30,245 bases of DNA, from the NCBI GenBank assembly GCA_035997545.1, contig DASYIL010000095.1, positions 1 to 30,245 of the forward strand, given 5' to 3'. Position numbers and translations under genes: made by a program. This document shows, one piece after another, positions 24,852 to 30,245 of the stretch (positions within the stretch are counted from its first letter, which is position 1; every line of letters begins with the position of its first letter). Origin of the DNA: GCA-003244245 sp035997545. GTDB taxonomy: Bacteria; Actinomycetota; Actinomycetes; Mycobacteriales; Pseudonocardiaceae. The notes beneath the pieces were generated by a model, which was not told the origin of the DNA, did not search any database, and worked only from the letters and a program-made list of their open reading frames with translations.

Positions 24852-25210
24852 TCAGCCGGCCGGCGGGCGGGGTAGGTGACCGGCGCGCACCAGGCAGTGA
24901 AACCACGGGATGATGTGCATCCGCTCGCCGAGGTCGGTTTCCCGCCACGCACCGCCACGTCGTACTCGCCGCAGCGGCGGACGTCCTGGACGTAGGGCGC
25001 CTTGAGGAAGGTGTTGATGCGGCGAAGTGCGGGAGCTCGCCGCGGGAGAAGGCGGGGATCCGCCGGTCGACGATCGCGTCGGCACCTCAGGCTCAGCTCA
25101 AGCCTTCGGGCGATCTCTTGTTCCCATTTCGCCGTCGGTAGCATCGCTTCCGATTCGACGGTGTAGCGAGCTTCCGGACCGTAGCGATCCTCCAAGTCAG
25201 GCCTCCGCAT
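24852..25210 (-). pseudogene. Agmatinase/ureohydrolase 5' remnant
   Basis: From ATG 25210 the frame reads MRRPDLEDRYGPEARYTVES, then later RINTFLKAPYVQDVRRCGEY with DVAV, the N-terminal region of actinobacterial agmatinases. Between them the family sequence ADAIVDRRIPAFSRGELPHF lies in another frame, so there are two indels. After DVAV (about 24951) the agmatinase stops; the whole metal-binding catalytic core is missing. The following minus-strand frame, ERMHIIPWFHCLVRAGHLPR to a TGA at 24852, looks like the unrelated end of another gene joined by a deletion. An intact enzyme would cleave agmatine or a related guanidino compound to urea; the symporter downstream may have served it. Confidence 0.7.
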
Positions 25211-25329
25211 TCACGGCGCCCGGCCGCCGGCAGCTGCGGCGGCTGGCCTCCGTGGTTTCATCCCGTGGTGCAGCGTACCGCCCGTCTGTCCCTCCTGATG
25301 CGCATTTGCTGCGGACAGCGACCAACTTC

Positions 25330-25365
25330 GCACCTTATCTCACTCTTTAGAGTGAGATAAGGTGC
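25330..25365. promoter_or_regulatory. Perfect 17-bp inverted repeat
   Basis: GCACCTTATCTCACTCT (25330-25346) and AGAGTGAGATAAGGTGC (25349-25365) are exact complements around TT. The element is A/T-rich compared with its surroundings. It lies 100 bp upstream of the PhzF remnant and 120 bp upstream of the agmatinase start on the other strand, so it could be an operator between divergent genes, a terminator, or an end of a mobile element. Confidence 0.75.
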
Positions 25366-25464
25366 TATCAAACGATATCGTGACCACTTTCTGTAATCAC
25401 GGTGTTCCAGTCGTGTCACTGGTGCGTTCTGCTGAAGGCTCCACATAGGAGTCACCATCGGTAC

Positions 25465-25642
25465 ATGCGAATCCGGATCATCGTTCACCAGCTGGCCATT
25501 CGCCGGTAACCCTGCGGCGGTCTGCTTGCTGGATACCAATCACTGGCCCGACCAGACCACCGCCGTCCATGGAGACCGGGTCCACCTCACCGGGCACGCC
25601 ATCACCGTCCTCGACGGCACTCTCCATCACACCGCCGGATAA
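25465..25642 (+). pseudogene. Collapsed PhzF-family gene
   Basis: ATG 25465 begins MRIRII, then a frame change leads to FTSWPFAGNPAAVCLLD, the N-terminal active-site region of PhzF/YddE isomerases, whose usual start is a short strand followed by DVFT..PFxGNPxAV. Instead of about 230 further residues the frame passes at about 25555 directly into HGDRVHLTGHAITVLDGTLH and TAG, the typical last strand of the same family, then TAA. So both ends survive and the middle has been deleted. AGGAG lies 17 nt upstream of the ATG. No function can remain. Confidence 0.75.
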
Positions 25643-25670
25643 ACGTCCGCACCACGTAGTGCGGTGTCTA

Positions 25671-26159
25671 TTAGCCACATACGTGTTTGATCGCGGAGTC
25701 CACGATGATGGCGGCCTGCTGCGGTCTCCACCGGCCGGGGAACGCTGCCATCAGCCGGTCCGCTTGCGCTGGCACGTTGGTGTCGCCTCGCCGGGCGCAC
25801 ACGCTGTCCGCAACGAGCAGCATCGTTGGGATGTCCTCGACGGGGACCCTCTCCCGTTTCAGCGCGTCGAGGTACGCCGCGGCGCGCGGGCCGATCGGGG
25901 CAGCGGTGCTCCTGGAGGGGTCGGCCACCGTCGTGTTCGCAGGGACAGCCTGCGCTGGGGAAGCTGGCGCGATGGCGGGACGTTGAGCGGGGCCATGAAA
26001 AGACGCGACCCCGGCCACGGTTGCCAACCCCACGACGATAAATGCCGCTACAGCCCTCACCGCCACTACCGTTGGGGTTTCGCCTGGCTTGCGGTGCCGG
26101 CCAGAGGTAACTCTCCCTGGTGGTTCCACGTGTCCACCGTAAGGCGGCAACGGAACCAA
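25671..26159 (-). CDS. DUF732 domain protein, membrane-anchored or secreted
   Basis: A protein of about 162 residues. A hydrophobic segment AVRAVAAFIVVGLATVAGVA (about residues 33-55) follows a basic stretch and can act as a signal anchor. After an Ala/Pro/Thr-rich linker, the DUF732 region covers about residues 93-161: AAYLDALKRERVPVEDIPTM, LLVADSVCARRGDTNVP and a terminal helix ending IIVDSAIKHVCG, with the two Cys usual for this domain. DUF732 is found in exported proteins of mycobacteria and relatives; its role is unknown. The start is uncertain because no strong ribosome-binding site is visible; a GTG just before the hydrophobic segment is an alternative. Confidence 0.75.
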   Translation of the reverse strand: MVPLPPYGGHVEPPGRVTSGRHRKPGETPTVVAVRAVAAFIVVGLATVAGVASFHGPAQRPAIAPASPAQAVPANTTVADPSRSTAAPIGPRAAAYLDALKRERVPVEDIPTMLLVADSVCARRGDTNVPAQADRLMAAFPGRWRPQQAAIIVDSAIKHVCG

Positions 26160-26648
26160 CCTATGGACCAGTGGTTTTGTTCAGCGGCTATTTCCCTAGC
26201 CGTCAGTTCGGTCCTGGGGTTGGTGTCACCGGGCGGTGTGGCGTCCGACGACCGGACCTAGCCTTGCGGACCAACCCTGGTGCCGCAGACCCGCAGGTCC
26301 TCGCTACCCAGCACGCGCTCTTGATGGCGGACCTTGACCCCGCCAAGACGCCCGCGGTGGTCAACTACGCCCTGCAACCCGACGAGTCGCTACAAGCCAT
26401 CCTCGCCGTCGGCGACTCTGACCACGGGTCCCTGCGAGAGCTTGCCCACTTTCGCTGATCGCGTTAGCGAGCTCGTAGGTACACGACTCGTCAGGATGGG
26501 GCGAAGCCCGGCAGAGGGTTATTCGGCAACACACTCGCGTGACAACTGGGCACGACCGCGGTGGAGATACTCAATGGTGGCGACGACGTATCAGCTCAGC
26601 CTGCTTGAGGGCTGTCCTCCACCAACGCAATAGTCCCGGCCGGAGAGG
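26160..26648. other. Stretch with a possible broken secreted ORF
   Basis: On the plus strand an ATG at 26163 opens a signal-like sequence (MDQWFCSAAISLAVSSVLGL, ending VASDDRT at a TAG, 26259-26261). The adjacent frame then carries GC3-rich codons (LRTNPGAADPQVLATQHALL ... LQAILAVGDSD) to a TGA at 26456. Together they might be a frameshifted small exported protein, but no family is recognised. Nothing is supported in 26459-26648. Confidence 0.3.
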
Positions 26649-27098
26649 TCAGTCGCCGGCTGCCGACCAGCTTGACCAGCGCGCGACGTCGATCGCCACC
26701 ACCGGGCCACGCGGCGGCTGCTCACGGTACTGCGGATAGCGCGCCACCAGCAGCGCGATGGCGTCGCGGCCCTCGGGCTCGTCGGCGTCAAGGACCCGGC
26801 CTGTACCGTCGGCCCGCACCCACCACAGCGCGTGCCAGTCGTCCTCGTAGTGATCCACGAGGACGGCGACGCGCGGGTTGGCCGCGATGTTGGCGAGCCG
26901 GCGCAGCGATGTCGAGCGCTTGGGTTTCGCGTCGACGGCGCTATAAACCGTGTCACCGGAACGCGTCTCGCCGACATCCTTCCCGCTCGCCAGAGCGTAG
27001 ACCATCGGTACTACGTGCGGGCGGCCGTCGGCGTCCGCGGTTGCCAGCCGGGCGACCCGGGCCTTCGCGACGCGCCGACGCGCCTCCTCGTCCGTCAT
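26649..27098 (-). CDS. PPOX-class F420-dependent oxidoreductase (TIGR03668 type)
   Basis: A 149-residue split-barrel flavin/F420-binding protein. RRRVAKARVARLATADADGR with PHVVPMVYAL is the standard N-terminal PPOX strand pair; DAKPKRSTSLRRLANIAANP and RVAVLVDHYEDDW match the TIGR03668 subgroup, which contacts the cofactor with the Lys-rich segment. WVRADGTGRVLDADEPE then helix RDAIALLVARYPQYRE close the domain. Its ATG overlaps the stop of the LLM remnant as ATGA, so it was translationally coupled to another F420-type enzyme. Expected role: reduction of an unknown substrate with F420H2. Confidence 0.88.
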   Translation of the reverse strand: MTDEEARRRVAKARVARLATADADGRPHVVPMVYALASGKDVGETRSGDTVYSAVDAKPKRSTSLRRLANIAANPRVAVLVDHYEDDWHALWWVRADGTGRVLDADEPEGRDAIALLVARYPQYREQPPRGPVVAIDVARWSSWSAAGD

Positions 27099-27477
27099 TC
27101 GCCGATGAACTGGCCGATCGCGTCGCCGACGCCGAACTCGAATCGGCCGCCGGATAGATGGTCCACGCTTGCTACCTCTTTGGCGGTGATGATGGGTTCG
27201 CGCTCGACGACCAGGCAGATGCCGCTACCGATGCGCAGTGTCGATGTCGCGGCGGCGGCAGCCATCAGCGCCACGAATAGGTCGTAGCAGTGCCAGTACT
27301 TTCTCGGCAGTGGGGTGCCTTTGGGGCTCTCAGGCCAGGGGCTCTCTTCCGGCTGGCCGGGATGTGGGTGTGCTCGGCGAAGAACACCGCGTTCTGCCCG
27401 CTCTCCTCGAGCATTTGCGCCAGTGCGCCCGGCTTCAGGCCGTCATGTGTCGGGAAATATCCGACGCCGAAGTCCAT
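27095..27477 (-). pseudogene. Truncated LLM-class F420-dependent oxidoreductase
   Basis: ATG 27477 starts MDFGVGYFPTHDGLKPGALA and reaches AEHTHIPASR, the first beta-alpha units of the luciferase-like TIM barrel. One base is missing near 27350; in the next frame coding continues (PLPRKYWHCYDLFVALMAAA, TSTLRIGSGICLVVERE, VASVDHLSGGRFEFGVG). Directly after GVG, where about 180 residues including the AGWNREE-type segment should follow, only DAIGQFIGE and the stop remain. So the gene has a frameshift and a large 3' internal deletion, yet the ATGA overlap with the downstream PPOX gene is preserved. Confidence 0.85.
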
Positions 27478-27530
27478 ACCAGTGAGTCTAGGGGCGGTCG
27501 GTTCCGCCCGCTCGGCAGCGATTTTGGTCC

Positions 27531-29534
27531 TCAGCGCGCCGCTGTGAGGTCGTAGACCATGGTGCCGCCTGCCGTGGTTGGAGTGAAGTTCTGTTGCACC
27601 CAGGTGGCGATTTGCCGGCTGGTGGAGCTGCCGCCGTTCTGGCCGGGGAAGCCGCCACCGCCGATGAAGTAGTGGATCTTGCCGTGCGCCACGTATTGCT
27701 GGAACTGGGCCAGCGTCGGCGATGGGTCGCTGCCGTTAAAACCGCCGATCGGCATGACCGGGTGCCCGGCGGCGAGTTGGTAGCCGGCTGCGGTGTTTGA
27801 GCCGATTGCGGCTGCTACCCAGGTGTAGCGGTCGGCGTTGTGGGTCAGCAGCGTGTTGAGCGCGGTGTTGGACGTGGTGCCGTTGAGCAGGCCGCCGATC
27901 CCGCCCGAGCCGCCGCGTCTGCCGCCTGGGGGACTGCCAGCCGGGACACCGTCGGCGGGAAGCCTGCCGGCCGGGAATCCGGGGCCGGGGAACCCGCGGC
28001 CCGGGAACGCGCCTGGTCTACCACCCGGACCGCGGCCCCCGAAGCCGCCGCCCTGTGGTCCGGCTGAGGGGATCGCCCCGCGGTGCGGGGTTGCGGCGGT
28101 GTCCAGGGCGTAGGCGGCCGGTGCAGCCAGCCCGAGCGCTATCGCGACGGCGGCCACCACGAGCCCGGTCCTGCTGCGCGACCGCACTGGCACGGCCAGC
28201 GCGGTCGCGCACGCCAGGCCGCCGATCAGCACGACCACCCGCAGCCAAGGTTGCCAGCTCGGTGCGCGGTCGAGCAGCATGTAGGCCCACATCGCGGTGC
28301 CGGCCAATCCGGCCGCGAGCACTACCCGCGCCAGGAGCATCGAGCGTAGTGGCCACAGGGTCACCGCACCGATCCCGACCAGCGCGCCGATCGCCGGGGC
28401 CAGCGCCACTGTGTAATAGGGGTGGATGATGCCTTGGGCGTAGGAGAGCACGGTCCCCGTGACCAGCAGCCAGCCGCCCCACAGCAGCATGGAGGCGCGC
28501 AGCCGGTCGGTGCGGGGCATGCGCCGCCCAAGCCAGAGCAGCGTGAGGAGGAACAGCAGCGCCGCTGGCAGCAGCCAGGAGATCTGGCTGCCCATCGCCC
28601 AGTCGAACAGCCCCCTCGCCCCCTCGCCGCCGAACATGCCGCCACCTCCACCGGGGCCGCCTGGCCGTTTACCCCCGCCGACGCTGCCGATCTCGTTGCC
28701 GGTCAGCCGGCCGAAACCGTTGTAGCCGAAAATCAGCTCCAGGATGCTGTTGGTCTGCGAACCACCGACATAGGGCCGGTCCGGCGCCGGCCACAGCTCC
28801 ACGAGCGCCACCCACCAGCCCGAGCTGGCCACCAGCGCCACGCCGGCCAGCAGCAGCTGCCCGATCCGCCGTCGCAGTGCTACTGGCGCAGCCACCAGGT
28901 AGGCCAGCGCGAAGCCGGGGACCACCAGGAAAGCCTGCATCATCTTGGTCAGGAATCCGAGGCCGACGAATGCCGCAGCGGCGACCAGCCAGCCGGTCCG
29001 CCCCGCCTCCATTGCCCTGATCAGCGCATAGGCACTCAAAGTGAGCAGCATGACGAGCAGTGCGTCGGGATTGTTGAACCGGAACATCAGCACCGCGACC
29101 GGGGTGAGCGCGAGCATTGCGCCGGCCAGCAGCCCGGCCGTCGGGCCGTGCCAGCGACGCACTGCAGCGTAAAGTACGCCGACGGTGGCGACACCTTCTA
29201 GCGCTTGCGGCACGAGGATGCTCCACGGGTTCACCCCGAAGATCCGAGCCGAGAGCTCTACCACCCACAGCGACGCCGGCGGCTTGTCCACCATGATCGA
29301 GTTTGCCCCATCTGAGGAGCCGAAGAGAAACGCCTTCCAGCTCGTCGCGCCAGCCTGTACGGCCGCGGAGTAGAACGTGTTGGCGTAGCCGGAGGCGCCC
29401 AGGCCCCACAGGTATAGCAGCGCGGTCGCACCGAGCAGGCCAAATAGGGCCGGACGCACCCAGCGCGGGTCGCGCCGCCGGGCGGCGGGTGCCGGCGCGG
29501 CGGGTGCCGGCGGGGCGAGCGTCGTCGCGGTCAT
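27531..29534 (-). CDS. GT39-like (ArnT/PMT-related) polyprenol-dependent glycosyltransferase
   Basis: A 667-residue membrane protein with about 11 helices. It shows YANTFYSAAVQAG, then NSIMVDKPPASLWV (the DKPP segment of ArnT-like transferases) in the first periplasmic loop, followed by FGVNPWSILVPQALEG. HPYYTVALAPAIGALVGIGA is another conserved block. Members transfer a sugar from a polyprenyl phosphate to an acceptor outside the membrane. Two Gly/Pro-rich insertions stand out: GGGKRPGGPGGGGGMFGGEG in a mid loop, and a longer Gly/Pro/Arg-rich run (28110-27890) before a soluble C-terminal domain with YTWVAAAIGSNTAAGYQLA. Its start overlaps the upstream GT2-GtrA stop (ATGA), so both are coupled. 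Confidence 0.88.
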   Translation of the reverse strand: MTATTLAPPAPAAPAPAARRRDPRWVRPALFGLLGATALLYLWGLGASGYANTFYSAAVQAGATSWKAFLFGSSDGANSIMVDKPPASLWVVELSARIFGVNPWSILVPQALEGVATVGVLYAAVRRWHGPTAGLLAGAMLALTPVAVLMFRFNNPDALLVMLLTLSAYALIRAMEAGRTGWLVAAAAFVGLGFLTKMMQAFLVVPGFALAYLVAAPVALRRRIGQLLLAGVALVASSGWWVALVELWPAPDRPYVGGSQTNSILELIFGYNGFGRLTGNEIGSVGGGKRPGGPGGGGGMFGGEGARGLFDWAMGSQISWLLPAALLFLLTLLWLGRRMPRTDRLRASMLLWGGWLLVTGTVLSYAQGIIHPYYTVALAPAIGALVGIGAVTLWPLRSMLLARVVLAAGLAGTAMWAYMLLDRAPSWQPWLRVVVLIGGLACATALAVPVRSRSRTGLVVAAVAIALGLAAPAAYALDTAATPHRGAIPSAGPQGGGFGGRGPGGRPGAFPGRGFPGPGFPAGRLPADGVPAGSPPGGRRGGSGGIGGLLNGTTSNTALNTLLTHNADRYTWVAAAIGSNTAAGYQLAAGHPVMPIGGFNGSDPSPTLAQFQQYVAHGKIHYFIGGGGFPGQNGGSSTSRQIATWVQQNFTPTTAGGTMVYDLTAAR

Positions 29535-30245
29535 CGAGCGTCCTCTCGGTGCCAGTCAGGGGTTCGGTGCGGGCGAGTGGCGAACACCCAGCCTTGTAGC
29601 AGCAGGAACCGGCCAACGGTGCCGAACACCGAGGCGGCCAGCAGTACCGCGACCTCCAGCGCCCGTGATGGGGTGGGCACCAGGGCAGACAGCGCGAGCA
29701 GCGCGAGCGAGGTGAGGGCGTAGTAGCCGAGGAAGATCAGTGCGGCCAGGGTGTGCACCAGCAGCAGACCCTGGCCGGTGCGGGCGAAGGTGAACCGGCG
29801 GTTGGCCTCGGTGTTGATCACTGTGGTGACGGTCAGCGCGACCAGGTTGGCCTCCAGCGGGGACCACCATTCGCGGCCGATCGCGTAAAGCGCCGCGGTG
29901 GCCAGGGTGGACAGCAGCCCGATCACCGCAAAGGAGATGGCCGGCCAGGTCAGTCGGCTGTTGCGGCGCGCGGCGAGCACCGCATCCGGGTGCGCCGCAC
30001 GGGGATCCGGCCGCCGAGGCAGCCCGGCGACGGCGGCGGTCCCGCGGGCCTTGGCCTTGGCTACCCGCAGCAGACCTCGCAGGTCGTCCCAGGCAGTGGC
30101 GGCCAGTGCCACCCGCGAGTCGAGGTCCTCGACCCAGTCCACCGGTACCTCGTGGATGCGCAGCCCGTTGTGCTCGGCCAGCAGCAGCAGCTCGGTATCG
30201 AAGAACCAGCCGTCGTCGGTGGTCGCGGTCAGCAGTGGACGGATC
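29531..30245 (-). CDS. GT2-GtrA fusion protein, 5' end outside the window
   Basis: The visible 238 codons run off the right edge. The upstream part (30245 to about 30110) reads DDGWFFDTELLLLAEHNG then LRIHEVPVDWVEDLDSR, the end of a family 2 glycosyltransferase domain of the dolichol-phosphate-mannose synthase type. After an Arg/Ala linker comes a four-helix GtrA domain (FAVIGLLSTLATAALYAI, VINTEANRRFTF, IFLGYYALTSLALL, FGTVGRFLLLQGWVF). Such fusions make and flip a polyprenyl-phosphate sugar. The next gene, joined by an ATGA overlap, is a polyprenol-dependent GT39, so the two likely form a donor-synthesis and transfer pathway for envelope glycosylation. Confidence 0.88.
   Translation of the reverse strand, partial: IRPLLTATTDDGWFFDTELLLLAEHNGLRIHEVPVDWVEDLDSRVALAATAWDDLRGLLRVAKAKARGTAAVAGLPRRPDPRAAHPDAVLAARRNSRLTWPAISFAVIGLLSTLATAALYAIGREWWSPLEANLVALTVTTVINTEANRRFTFARTGQGLLLVHTLAALIFLGYYALTSLALLALSALVPTPSRALEVAVLLAASVFGTVGRFLLLQGWVFATRPHRTPDWHREDAR

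Noticed and set aside
24852..24953. Treating ERMHIIPWFHCLVRAGHLPR as the agmatinase C-terminus
   Set aside because: It does not resemble ureohydrolase ends, and the catalytic core that should precede it is absent; more likely a fragment of another gene joined by deletion.
1..30245. CRISPR arrays, tRNA or rRNA genes, intact insertion sequences
   Set aside because: No regularly spaced repeats, no tRNA-like cloverleaf that I could recognise, and no intact transposase with inverted ends were found by reading.

Overview
The window is high-GC, GC3-rich DNA from an actinobacterium. The gene families suggest Mycobacteriales or Pseudonocardiales: a GAF-ANTAR regulator, a Hip1/CaeA-like lipoprotein hydrolase, a DUF732 protein, two F420-associated oxidoreductase families, a Cu-only SodC-like protein and a GT2-GtrA/GT39 pair. 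This placement is an inference from families; I see no rRNA, tRNA or CRISPR array.

Layout. Positions 1-4000 hold a small secreted protein, a class I fructose-bisphosphate aldolase, a broken Nudix gene and a sugar-porter-like MFS transporter. Positions 4000-11600 look like an eroded accessory region: tyrosine-recombinase and RelE-like remnants, an intact STAS protein and a GAF-ANTAR regulator, a broken MEDS sensor, a SodC-like protein, a wrecked two-gene protease operon (a HAD-M28 fusion followed by a leaderless M4 thermolysin-like peptidase), and remnants of an excisionase-type HTH gene and a DUF5666-like gene. Positions 11600-17050 carry a DJ-1/PfpI protein, an animal-type transketolase, a J-domain protein, Hsp20 and a divergent HspR-like MerR regulator. 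Positions 17100-21760 carry a Hip1-like hydrolase, an SRPBCC protein, a phosphoribosyltransferase scrap, a second DJ-1/PfpI protein, a damaged OsmC-like gene and a double-DUF2267 protein. Positions 21760-25650 hold a broken GHL10 glycosidase, a sodium:solute symporter with an agmatinase remnant upstream, a perfect 17-bp inverted repeat and a collapsed PhzF gene. Positions 25670-30245 hold a DUF732 protein, a truncated LLM flavin oxidoreductase overlapping an intact F420/PPOX protein, and a GT39-GT2/GtrA envelope glycosylation operon running off the right end.

Two themes stand out. The intact genes are rich in stress and redox functions (Hsp20, J protein, MerR, SodC, two DJ-1 proteins, DUF2267, STAS, ANTAR) together with central sugar enzymes. 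In contrast, about fourteen other genes are visibly broken. The lesions include exact short tandem duplications (11 bp in the M4 gene, 14 bp in the HAD-M28 gene), 1-nt losses, and large internal deletions (M28, GHL10, PhzF, LLM). The 1-nt losses could partly be sequencing errors; the long deletions and exact duplications are harder to explain that way, so the window looks like a genome segment in active decay.
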